Assembly: GCA_029881175.1 (NCBI GenBank)
Contig: JAOUNC010000058.1
Span: 1 to 10,517 of the forward strand
Direction of reading: 5' to 3'
DNA length: 10,517 nucleotides
Source: Nitrospirota bacterium
Lineage (GTDB): Bacteria; Nitrospirota; Nitrospiria; Nitrospirales; UBA8639
Shown: positions 1 through 6,426 of the stretch, piece by piece
Layout: each line of letters begins with the position of its first letter
Numbering within the stretch: the stretch's first letter is position 1
Translations under genes and position numbers: made by a program
Notes under the pieces: generated by a model
Seen by the model: only the letters and a program-made list of their open reading frames with translations
What the model was told of the DNA's origin: nothing
The model's database searches: none

Positions 1-1
1 A

Positions 2-769
2 GTCATTCGTGAATTAGGGGCGAAGGTATGGGTCACGGGGAATGAACCTGATGGCTTGAATATTAATGACGGGTGTGGGGCAGTACATCCAGAACGGCTC
101 CAACAAATGGTCCGTGATCGAAAAGCTGATATCGGAATTGCGTTGGACGGTGACGCGGATCGTGCCATATTTGTCTGTGAACAAGGACATGTCGTCAATG
201 GGGATCATGCTCTGGCCGCCTTCGCCTTAGACCTGAAGCAACAAGGGCGACTCAAGAAGGATACGGTGGTCGGGACGGTCATGAGTAATTTTGGCTTTGA
301 CATGTGCATGCGCGAGGCTGGGATTATATTAGTTCGCACAGCTGTGGGTGATCGTTATATCTTAGAACGCATGGTTGCGGATCAATATAACTTAGGTGGA
401 GAGCAATCCGGCCATATGATTTTTATGGATTATCACACAAGCGGGGATGGCCTCATCTCCGGGTTACAAATGCTGAAACTCATGAAACGAGCCCAGAAAC
501 CTCTTTCGGAAATTGCCCAATGTATGCAGGCCACGCCACAAGTTTTGCTGGGGGTTACGGTTCCTCATAAGCCTGCCTTAGAGACCCTCCCGGTGCTTCA
601 ACAGGCTATTCAGGACAAAGAGCAGCAGTTACATGGAACCGGTCGTATTCTTGTGCGGTACTCGGGGACTGAGCCGTTGCTCCGGGTCATGGTGGAAGGG
701 CAGGATGGTCGCGTCATACAAGAGATTGCCGAAGATTTAGTGAATGTGGTCAAATCGTGTATCCATTAA
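2..769 (+). CDS. glmM: Phosphoglucosamine mutase, C-terminal part (5' end off window)
   Basis: The enzyme converts glucosamine-6-phosphate to glucosamine-1-phosphate in the cytoplasm, feeding UDP-GlcNAc for peptidoglycan and LPS. The frame is open from the left edge (first full codon at 2) and ends TAA at 767-769, giving 255 visible residues of a family usually near 450. The N-terminal active-site serine loop is therefore off the window. Visible landmarks, in order, are GLNINDGCGAVHPE (the family's domain 2 entry), the metal-binding loop ALDGDADR, TVMSNFGF, VGDRYILERM, the sugar-binding loop GGEQSGH, TSGDGL, and the phosphate-binding loop RYSGTEPLLRVMVEG. The usual form of the last is RPSGTEP, so Tyr replaces Pro here. 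GGEQSGH with the N-I-N-D-G-C-G stretch favours GlmM over phosphomannomutase/ManB. A TTG at 56 lies inside the conserved coding region and is not the start. No operon link to comEC is evident, since the gap is 196 bp. Confidence 0.95.
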   Translation, partial: VIRELGAKVWVTGNEPDGLNINDGCGAVHPERLQQMVRDRKADIGIALDGDADRAIFVCEQGHVVNGDHALAAFALDLKQQGRLKKDTVVGTVMSNFGFDMCMREAGIILVRTAVGDRYILERMVADQYNLGGEQSGHMIFMDYHTSGDGLISGLQMLKLMKRAQKPLSEIAQCMQATPQVLLGVTVPHKPALETLPVLQQAIQDKEQQLHGTGRILVRYSGTEPLLRVMVEGQDGRVIQEIAEDLVNVVKSCIH

Positions 770-821
770 CTATCGGCTCGTAAAATCCTCACATTTTCAC
801 ATCCCATCTTCAGGCCATCTT

Positions 822-904
822 GGTCAGATTTTCACTCGCACAATCCTCAATGTTGGCCATGCGAGGCCTCCGATTGTGCTCCCTTAGCTCGACCCAATCT
901 GACC
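822..904. repeat. Three nested inverted repeats between glmM and comEC
   Basis: Three perfect inverted repeats share one centre. The outer arms are GGTCAGATT (822-830) and AATCTGACC (896-904). The middle arms are GCACAATC (838-845) and GATTGTGC (872-879). The inner arms are GGCC (855-858) and GGCC (865-868) around ATGCGA. There is no T-tract right after the outer arm, so this is not a canonical intrinsic terminator, although it could act as one or as an RNA-stabilising structure at the end of the glmM message. The layered design looks like a dispersed palindromic element. No protein is encoded in 770-965. Confidence 0.7.
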
Positions 905-965
905 TAAATCTGGGCGCGAATTCTGGGAAGGTCTTGTTTCGCGAACCTTCTGTGCGTGAAATTCT

Positions 966-3518
966 GTGATACTGCCTGCAGTGGTTGCCTATCTGGCCGG
1001 GTTGTGGCTCGGCTTGTTCCTTCCTCTTTTTCCCCTCTCACTTCTTGGGGCTCTTCTTAGTTTTGGTCTTGCTCTTACCTGTTTGGAACAACGCGGATCG
1101 CTTTCCCGCTGGGGAGGCCTCTTGCTGTTTGCTGTGATGGTGATTGGGATGGGGCATGCCCATTGGGCCGCCATGAGCAAGCTTGAGAACCCTTTGCGGG
1201 CATTGCTGACGGAATCTCCGGTCAAGGTTCAAGGAGTCATTGTCGCTCCGGTACGGCAGACTCCGGATGGGCTCATTTTGCTCGTGGAGGCCAGACGAAT
1301 CTTCGCATCGGAGCCACAGGCCATTCATGGGCGGATTCGCCTCACCTGGCGAGAACCGGATGCGGCTCTGGTCTATGGAGATGAGGTCAGTGTCACGACA
1401 CGCTTACGAGAACCGTATGGCACCCTCAATCCTGGTGGGTTTGAGTATGGCGCCTATCTTCAGCGAAAAGGTATTCAGGCTGTGGCAACGGTGTCTGGTC
1501 CAAATGGGGTGACACGACTGACCCAGGAGCCGGTGACGCTGTGGGGAAGGCTGATGGGACGCGTCGATCACTGGCGACAAGCCATTCATCATGCCGCCAG
1601 TACGAGTTTGTCCCCTCCCGCCACGGGGTTATTTCTGGGGATGATTATCGGTGAGCAAAGCTTTATCGAGCAGGATGTCCGCGATGCTTTTATGGCCAGT
1701 GGCACGGTCCATATCCTTTCCATTTCCGGTTCGCACCTTGGCCTCTTAGCCCTTGTGGTTTTTGCTGGAACCCGATGGAGCGTCCGTCGGCTACCAGCAT
1801 CGTGGCTTGAGCGGGTATCCATATATCTGACCGCCACGCAACTCGCGGTGGTGATCACATTGCCTATTGTCACGTTGTATATGCTCTTAGCCGGAGCAGA
1901 AATGGCCACGGTGCGGTCGTGGATCATGATCGTGGTCTGCAGCCTCGGAGTATGGTTGGGGAGGGAACGCCATCTGATCACCGCTTTAGCCGTGGCAGCG
2001 CTTTTGATGGTCTTGCCCCATCCCGAAGCCATCCATGATATCTCTTTTCAATTATCATATCTGTCGGTTGTCGCCATTGGCATGGTGCTGGTATTCAAGA
2101 AAAACAAAGATCCTGACACAGGAAGTCTTGAGAATGAGGAATTACGTGAAGCACCAAGTTGGTGGACGAACCTGCGGGAAAAAGGGCAACTGGCCTGGCT
2201 GGTCACATTGGCTGTCAGTCTGACGACATTACCGTTGGTGGCCTACTATTTCCATCAAATCCCCTGGCTAGGCCTGTTGACGAATATGGTCATTGTCCCC
2301 ATGGTGGGCATCCTCGTGATTCCGCTTGGGCTACTGTCGGCGATCATGGTGGTGATCAGCGGGGGAGAGACGCTCCCTTTTGCCACGGTCAATCAATGGC
2401 TGTTTGATCTATTGGCGCAAGGAGTGGTGGGTTTAGCACAAGTCCCTGGTGCGACATGGTATGTGGCCTCGCCGAGTCTCAGTTCAATAGTGGTATTTTG
2501 GGGGGTATTGGCTGGCTGGGTGGTGTTGCGGCATCGGCGGAGCATTCGATGGAGCTGTCCCATCATCTTGGTGGTGATTTTGTCCTGGTGGGCCTGGTCA
2601 CCGCGAGCCCATTGGGACCCTGGATTGCTCCGGGTCACGTTTCTGGATGTGGGCCAAGGGGATGCAACCTTCCTTGAATTGCCAGATGGGCAAACGGTCT
2701 TGATTGATGGCGGACCAGCGTATCGCCGGTTAGATATGGGGAGAGCGGTGATCGGGCCGTATCTGTGGAATCGAGGGATTCAGCGAATTGATCACGTGAT
2801 CGCCACACATCCGCAATGGGATCATGTGGGTGGCTTACCCTGGGTGCTTCAAACGTTTGAGGTGGGAAGCTATTGGAGCAATGGGGTATCACGGTCACAG
2901 ATGTTTTACCAACGGCTTCAAGCCGCTGTGCAAGCGGTTGAAATTAAGGAGTACGTCATTGGGGCAGGAAAAGATATTATGGCTTCAGGTCCCTGTAATT
3001 TGTCTGTTTTGAGTCCTCCTGAGACGAAACCTCCATCCATGCCTGATCCAGCGAAGGATATCAGCGGGACAGATCTCAATAACCGCTCCTTGGTAACGAG
3101 GCTGGAATGTGGCCCGCATTCGTTATTATTCACGGCAGATGCTGAGCACCAAGCCCTAGAACAGTTACAACTCACGCCTAGGGGGCATTCAGCAACGATA
3201 GTCAAGGTTCCGCATCATGGCGCGAAGAGTTCCCTTCACGATGGATGGGTTAAGCGGTTAGAGGCGCAAGCCATGGTCGTCTCAGTCGGGTCACACAATC
3301 GCTATGGGCATCCGGATTCTGAGGTCATCGCCGCCTATGAAGCACGGGGGATTCCTCTGTATCGGACAGATCGTGATGGGGCGGTCATCATTCAGGCTTC
3401 TCTGGAGTCACCAGATCTTCGTATCAGGACCGCTCAACAGCAACAATTCGTTCCGGTTGCGCTCAACGAAAATTTCTGGAGCCAGGAGTGGGCGAACTGG
3501 CAACGACTAGGGAATTAA
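966..3518 (+). CDS. comEC: ComEC/Rec2 family competence protein, DNA internalisation channel with metallo-beta-lactamase-like domain
   Basis: Inner-membrane channel that in naturally transformable bacteria carries single-stranded DNA into the cytoplasm; its C-terminal domain is thought to degrade the other strand. At 850 residues it has full family length. The order is: N-terminal membrane segments (about 1-65); a soluble region like the DUF4131/OB part (about 75-180); the Competence domain, with IIGEQSFI, SGTVHILSISGSHLGLLA and many hydrophobic helices (about 215-545); and a metallo-beta-lactamase-fold domain. That last domain has FLDVGQGDATFLELPDG near 559, H615-P-Q-W-D619-H620-VGG, PHHG at 749-752, and SVGSHNRYGHP near 775. 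The usual metal-ligand pattern H-x-D/H-x-D-H has Gln at the middle position. The start is the first possible in this frame: a TGA lies at 957-959 and GTG follows at 966. No good Shine-Dalgarno precedes it, so translation may be weak. Gene presence alone does not prove competence, as no pilus or other com genes are in view. Confidence 0.93.
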   Translation: MILPAVVAYLAGLWLGLFLPLFPLSLLGALLSFGLALTCLEQRGSLSRWGGLLLFAVMVIGMGHAHWAAMSKLENPLRALLTESPVKVQGVIVAPVRQTPDGLILLVEARRIFASEPQAIHGRIRLTWREPDAALVYGDEVSVTTRLREPYGTLNPGGFEYGAYLQRKGIQAVATVSGPNGVTRLTQEPVTLWGRLMGRVDHWRQAIHHAASTSLSPPATGLFLGMIIGEQSFIEQDVRDAFMASGTVHILSISGSHLGLLALVVFAGTRWSVRRLPASWLERVSIYLTATQLAVVITLPIVTLYMLLAGAEMATVRSWIMIVVCSLGVWLGRERHLITALAVAALLMVLPHPEAIHDISFQLSYLSVVAIGMVLVFKKNKDPDTGSLENEELREAPSWWTNLREKGQLAWLVTLAVSLTTLPLVAYYFHQIPWLGLLTNMVIVPMVGILVIPLGLLSAIMVVISGGETLPFATVNQWLFDLLAQGVVGLAQVPGATWYVASPSLSSIVVFWGVLAGWVVLRHRRSIRWSCPIILVVILSWWAWSPRAHWDPGLLRVTFLDVGQGDATFLELPDGQTVLIDGGPAYRRLDMGRAVIGPYLWNRGIQRIDHVIATHPQWDHVGGLPWVLQTFEVGSYWSNGVSRSQMFYQRLQAAVQAVEIKEYVIGAGKDIMASGPCNLSVLSPPETKPPSMPDPAKDISGTDLNNRSLVTRLECGPHSLLFTADAEHQALEQLQLTPRGHSATIVKVPHHGAKSSLHDGWVKRLEAQAMVVSVGSHNRYGHPDSEVIAAYEARGIPLYRTDRDGAVIIQASLESPDLRIRTAQQQQFVPVALNENFWSQEWANWQRLGN

Positions 3519-3570
3519 GAAAATATTCCCTTGAATCCTCAGCTTGAGCCGTCACGTGCGGCCTGGTTAC

Positions 3571-4485
3571 TCAGATGTCCGCCGATTCCTTCAGAAGGTT
3601 TGTCAAAATCTTATCGCTCGTCTCCGCTGGCTGTGGGGTTGTGGTGTTTGGATCCGGGTTATCGGAATCTCCCGCCAACTCATCTGGCGTCTCCGGGTCA
3701 GTTGGCTGGGTTTGTGTCGCTTGAAGGAGAGACGGGAAAAATTCTTTTCGAATTTGGTCGAATAGTGACGGTGAAGCTTCCTCCTTGGAAGCCGGCTTCC
3801 CAAGTGTTTCAACGAGTTTTGTGAGAAGTCTTGGCAACCGTTTTGCTAATTTCTCTGGATCAATCTGGAATTTTTCCTGTGCCTTTCGGATTTTGTTAAC
3901 AATATGTTCAATTGTGTGACCTTGTCCTCGTTCGGCATTGAATCCTCTTTGCCGAGCGTCACCTGAATGAGCCTCTCCCTGAACCGAAAGTTGTGTCGAG
4001 CTGAATTCAAGTGAGACGGACGCAGTCTGCTGGAAGAAGAGAGCGGCGCTCGAAAGAAAATCGAGTTCACTCAATGAGATGGCCGCTTCCGGCGCATTCT
4101 CGACATTCCCTGCCGAAATTTCCTGTAATATGCCCTTGGCCGATTCGAGAAACGCCTGAATATCAGCCAGTTCTTGTTCATTGAGATCTCCTTCAATGAG
4201 CAGGCTGAATTCCGAGCGAGCCGAAGTGCTCAATTGTTGGTTGCGAACGTCCACTGCCTGTCCCCCTGCCAATCCTTGAAAATTATAGGATTCAAAGGAG
4301 AAATTGCTCTCTGAACCAGTTGATAGCGACACGCGATCCCCTTCTGCCGTCGTGAAACTGAAATTTGAGGCCGTCGATATCTGCGCCTGTGCCTGGAATT
4401 GCTGTGTCTTCACCGCAAATGACGTATTGGGAGACAGTTGTTGAAAGTCTGGGAACCGACTCAGGATATTCGAAATTGAGGACAT
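3571..4485 (-). CDS. Hypothetical protein with a GDL-x-E-x-ELA-x-I motif (DUF5610-like)
   Basis: Function unknown. I start it at the ATG at 4485, because AAAAAGGAAA sits 5 bases upstream; a longer in-frame start at 4629 lacks such a site. The protein has 304 residues, with no signal peptide and no membrane helix. The N-terminal third is rich in Ser, Gln and Phe and holds two related stretches, NFSFTTAEGDRVSLS (41-55) and NFSFESYNFQG (61-71). A central segment, FSLLIEGDLNEQELADIQAF (93-112), followed by an LSELDF-x(n)-ASVSLEFS stretch (138-162), matches from memory the pattern of an uncharacterised proteobacterial group near DUF5610. A Lys/Arg-rich amphipathic segment follows (about 192-250: HIVNKIRKAQEKF, LAKRLPRLLTKLVETL). 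The tail is Pro/Thr/Asp-rich and probably disordered (255-292). It converges on comEC across 52 bp with no obvious terminator hairpin, and diverges from the muramidase gene. The reading frame is confident; the family link is tentative. Confidence 0.75.
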   Translation of the reverse strand: MSSISNILSRFPDFQQLSPNTSFAVKTQQFQAQAQISTASNFSFTTAEGDRVSLSTGSESNFSFESYNFQGLAGGQAVDVRNQQLSTSARSEFSLLIEGDLNEQELADIQAFLESAKGILQEISAGNVENAPEAAISLSELDFLSSAALFFQQTASVSLEFSSTQLSVQGEAHSGDARQRGFNAERGQGHTIEHIVNKIRKAQEKFQIDPEKLAKRLPRLLTKLVETLGKPASKEEASPSLFDQIRKEFFPSLLQATQTQPTDPETPDELAGDSDNPDPNTTTPQPAETSDKILTNLLKESADI

Positions 4486-4490
4486 CTGGA

Positions 4491-4500
4491 TTTCCTTTTT
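4491..4500 (-). promoter_or_regulatory. Ribosome binding site deciding the start at 4485
   Basis: On the - strand AAAAAGGAAA is followed by TCCAG and then ATG. The purine-rich site and 5-base spacing pick the 304-residue start over the 352-residue start at 4629, whose extra 48 codons read like leader DNA. Confidence 0.6.
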
Positions 4501-4740
4501 GTGTTTGATAGATTGATAGAAGTCGGACGTAGTGAGAATATCGGTTGGCGAAACCACAATCTGAAAATGTCGCCCATGCCTCCAGTGGGTGTTCTGTTCC
4601 CAATAGAAAAAGCCGTTCGAGCACGACACATCATGCAGCCATTTTCATGGCGCCATAAAGACTTGCAGTTATTGCCTGGTTCTGGCCAAATAGACTAATT
4701 TAGGGGAACGATTTTCTCGCATTTCCCTTTTCCCGTTAAT
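4501..4740. other. Leader region of the 3571-4485 gene, no gene seen
   Basis: About 240 bases with no supported gene on either strand. The - strand frame of the downstream gene stays open to 4629, but its peptide has no recognisable motif and no start signal. The region should contain the promoter for the 304-residue protein. I could not pick out a convincing sigma-70 pair. A GG-N10-GC arrangement at 4671-4690 on the - strand is too weak to call as a sigma-54 site. Confidence 0.4.
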
Positions 4741-4830
4741 GGGAGTGTTGAATAATAATAATTCTCAAGAGTAAATTAGCCCCCCGGCACGTTGGACATC
4801 CGAGGCCTCGGGGCGGTTTAAAAAAGCATG

Positions 4831-4884
4831 CCCTGAGCTTTGTCGAAGGGTTCGTCCAGTCCTGTCCTGAGCTTTGCCGAAGGG
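4831..4884. repeat. Two direct copies of a CCTGAGCTTTG(T/C)CGAAGGG repeat
   Basis: CCCTGAGCTTTGTCGAAGGG (4831-4850) and TCCTGAGCTTTGCCGAAGGG (4865-4884) match at 18 of 20 bases, with starts 34 bases apart. Each copy has partly self-complementary ends (CCTGAGC/CGAAGGG only imperfectly). It resembles the widely dispersed CCTTCGACAAGCTCAGG type of intergenic repeat found in many environmental bacteria. Here the pair sits inside the larger inverted-repeat-bounded element, suggesting insertion of one repeat into another or a composite unit. Confidence 0.7.
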
Positions 4885-4981
4885 AAGTTCGCAGTATGGC
4901 TTGCTGCATCCCGTAGGGGGCGATCGTTGTTTGCGCGCAGAGCGTACTTCCAGTACGTGAGCACGGAAAAATGGCGAGAAC

Positions 4982-4999
4982 GCCGCTGGCGGCTTTTTT
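4982..4999 (+). terminator. Possible intrinsic terminator at the right end of the repeat element
   Basis: GCCG (4982-4985) pairs with CGGC (4990-4993) around CTGG, and six T residues follow directly (4994-4999). The stem is short, so strength is doubtful. It is part of the repeat element and lies 54 bases before the muramidase start, where it could block read-through into that gene. Confidence 0.35.
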
Positions 5000-5038
5000 C
5001 AACAGCCCCTTAATGTATTTGGTTTATATTCGTTCTCA

Positions 5039-5045
5039 TAAGGAG
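5039..5045 (+). promoter_or_regulatory. Ribosome binding site of the muramidase gene
   Basis: TAAGGAG lies 8 bases before the ATG at 5054. This is a near-consensus site and fixes the start. Confidence 0.75.
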
Positions 5046-5053
5046 CCAATCAC

Positions 5054-6028
5054 ATGGAACAATTTCTTCAAGATCCGAAAATTTCTCAGGTGCTCACACC
5101 TGTTGATGACAAAAAGCACAGTTGGCGGAATGTTCTTGAGAAGTTCAGGAAGGGGGAACGTGGTATCACCCGCCAGTCAGTTGGGGAAGATGCCGTTAAA
5201 GCCATTCAACGGATGCTCGTGTTTTTGGGGTATTCCACCTCTTCGACTGGGGCCTTTACCATTGACGGGGATTTCGGCCGCGGGACGAATCGGGCGGTGG
5301 CCCAGTTTGAATTTGATTCTGGTCTGAATAGCCAACTGACTCGAAAAATCCTGTGCTATCCCTGCACCTGGCAAACCGCCAAAACGAATATTGTGAACAT
5401 TCCCGATACCCGATTGAGCCTAAAGATTATGGAAGCCATGTTGCGCGTGGCCACGGACGCGATTGCCAAGAATCGGGTGTTGTGTGGAAGATTTGAGGAC
5501 GCGTTGTTTCATTTAGATGCGCTGGATCAGCGACAATTACTCAGTTGCCAGCAGATTCAAAAGCGATATGGGGACCACGTCAAGTCTGCAGTGGTTAGAG
5601 TGCAAGAGGAGAAGCAGGTGACCGTTCAACCGGAATGGGTCTTGGCCATTATCAAGCAAGAAACCGGCGGCATTGTTCGCCCACGTTTTGAGCAACATAT
5701 TTTGACCCGGTTGAACAAAAAGCAGGGGCGGACTGACCTTGTAGAACTTCGCTACCAGGCCATGAGCCAGGGGTTGGGGCAAATTTTAGGATCAAACTAT
5801 AAAATGGTTGGAGCTCAATCAGCGGTCTCGATGTTTCAGAGTTCCATTGCTGAGCAGGTGCTATTCGTCGCCCGTTTTCTGTCAAGGAAGCCAGCAATTG
5901 TTTCGAAACGAAATCCCACGAGCGAGAGCTTTGCTCAACTCGCCAGATTCTATAATGGCCCAGGCTATGCCAAGCACCATTACGATGAATCGCTAGCCAG
6001 ATGGTTCAGGGAATTTCAATCATTGTAA
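5054..6028 (+). CDS. Peptidoglycan-binding N-acetylmuramidase (endolysin-like)
   Basis: Predicted cell-wall hydrolase of 324 residues that would cleave the MurNAc-GlcNAc glycan backbone. A PG_binding_1-type domain is at about 47-91: AVKAIQRMLVFLGY, then GAFTIDGDFGRGTNRAVAQF, with the typical D-G-x-F-G-x-x-T core. The C-terminal half (about 165-320) fits the N-acetylmuramidase domain (PF11860/DUF3380): WVLAIIKQETGG with the likely catalytic E203; RFEQHIL (211-217), where the family has FE-R/x-H; SQGLGQILGSNYKMVG (238-253), where the family has SWGLGQIMG; then FAQLARFYNGPGYAKHHYDE (293-312). A Gln replaces the usual Trp in SWGLGQ. No signal peptide or membrane anchor is visible, as in phage endolysins that need a holin; none is nearby. 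It stands alone, with repeats to the left and a decayed toxin-antitoxin locus to the right, so a domesticated phage-type enzyme is plausible. Other roles include autolysis or interbacterial killing. The family call is from recognised motifs, not from a search. Confidence 0.85.
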   Translation: MEQFLQDPKISQVLTPVDDKKHSWRNVLEKFRKGERGITRQSVGEDAVKAIQRMLVFLGYSTSSTGAFTIDGDFGRGTNRAVAQFEFDSGLNSQLTRKILCYPCTWQTAKTNIVNIPDTRLSLKIMEAMLRVATDAIAKNRVLCGRFEDALFHLDALDQRQLLSCQQIQKRYGDHVKSAVVRVQEEKQVTVQPEWVLAIIKQETGGIVRPRFEQHILTRLNKKQGRTDLVELRYQAMSQGLGQILGSNYKMVGAQSAVSMFQSSIAEQVLFVARFLSRKPAIVSKRNPTSESFAQLARFYNGPGYAKHHYDESLARWFREFQSL

Positions 6029-6119
6029 TTTGGCAATTTCCCTTACTCACGTCATTTCGGCAAGTCGTAGGCTGGAATCTCTTTTTTCTTAGACGTACTC
6101 AATTTTTTTGTGCGACATT

Positions 6120-6146
6120 ATTAGGCGCCTAATTTAGGCGTATAAT
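6120..6146 (+). promoter_or_regulatory. Palindromic operator overlapping the promoter of the toxin-antitoxin locus
   Basis: ATTAGGCGCCTAAT (6120-6133) is a perfect 14-bp palindrome. A third half-site, TTAGGCG (6134-6140), follows 13 bases after the first one and abuts TATAAT (6141-6146), a consensus -10 box. A fitting -35 is weak (TTATTA at 6118-6123). The layout, half-sites in the spacer just before the -10, is what autorepression by a ribbon-helix-helix antitoxin would need. The ATG of the antitoxin is 46 bases beyond the -10, preceded by AAGGAGAAGG (6180-6189). Confidence 0.55.
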
Positions 6147-6191
6147 ATAGAAATTAAAATCGAATAAGGCTCTTTTGCCAAGGAGAAGGTT

Positions 6192-6426
6192 ATGGCCAAA
6201 ATGACTATCATCAATCGATGAGGCGGTTTGGAAAGAACTCTTCCGATTGATTCCACCTCGGAGGAGGAGTCAAGTGGTGAATGAGGCGCTGCGAAAAGAA
6301 TTGTTGCATCGGAAGCGGGAGCAAGCCACCCAAAAACTCGAGGAGCTGCGCAAAAAAAGTGCGACAATGAGTAGTAAAGAGATCGTCGAGTCGGTGAAGC
6401 GAGTTCGAACGAGCACCGGCCGATGA
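6192..6426 (+). pseudogene. Antitoxin of ribbon-helix-helix type, frameshifted near its start
   Basis: From the ATG at 6192, which has AAGGAGAAGG just upstream, the frame gives MAKMTIINR and stops at TGA 6219-6221. Reading one base later from about 6211 restores a long frame: SIDEAVWKELFRLIPPRRRS, then QVVNEALRKELL, a charged helix KREQATQKLEELRKKS, and an end at TGA 6424-6426. One extra A between 6210 and 6214 explains this; removing it gives a protein of about 77 residues beginning MAKMTI-S/I-IDEAVW, a classic RHH start (beta strand, then helix). The TGA overlaps the ATG of the PIN toxin (ATGA, 6423-6426), the usual coupling in such pairs. GGAGGAGGAG before GTG-GTG at about 6275 could allow internal initiation, but that product would lack the DNA-binding strand. 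A real mutation or an assembly/sequencing error would look the same. Confidence 0.75.

Larger units (their letters stand above)
4741..5009. repeat. Miniature repeat element with imperfect terminal inverted repeats
   Basis: The left end GGGAGTGTTGAA (4741-4752) and the reverse complement of the right end TTCAACAGCCCC (4998-5009), which is GGGGCTGTTGAA, match at 10 of 12 bases. The interior is full of short palindromes: CCGAGGCCTCGG (4800-4811), TGCGCGCA (4932-4939), CGTAC-TTCCA-GTACG (4943-4957) and GCCGC-TG-GCGGC (4982-4993). No transposase or credible gene lies inside; the open frames are short by-products. The right half, with CCAGTACGTGAGCACGG and GCCGCTGGCGGC followed by T6 and CAACAGCCC, resembles from memory a dispersed element of Nitrospira genomes. 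This is a non-autonomous, MITE-like candidate; target-site duplication is not evident. Confidence 0.55.

Noticed and set aside
3519..3570. Shared bidirectional terminator between the convergent comEC and hypothetical genes
   Set aside because: No stem of more than a few base pairs with a T-tract is visible in the 52-bp gap.
4486..4629. Longer start for the - strand hypothetical protein (ATG at 4629, 352 residues)
   Set aside because: The ATG at 4485 has AAAAAGGAAA five bases upstream, and the extra 48 codons have no recognisable content, while the protein proper begins with a polar stretch typical of an N terminus.
4671..4690. Possible sigma-54 promoter on the - strand (TGGC and GCA with GG-N10-GC spacing)
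   Set aside because: Only the GG and GC cores fit; the TT before GC and the CAC after TGG are missing, and it is about 185 bases from the gene.
4736..5002. 88-residue - strand and overlapping + strand open frames inside the repeat element
   Set aside because: They lie wholly or partly in palindromic repeat DNA, have no ribosome binding site, and give low-complexity peptides.
5010..5040. A sigma-70 promoter for the muramidase gene (TATATT at 5025-5030)
   Set aside because: No -35 box at a usable distance; TTCAAC at 4998 is 21 bases away from the -10 candidate.
6134..6367. 77-residue - strand open frame across the antitoxin
   Set aside because: It is the complement of the antitoxin region, whose + strand, once the frameshift is corrected, encodes a recognisable RHH protein coupled to a PIN toxin.
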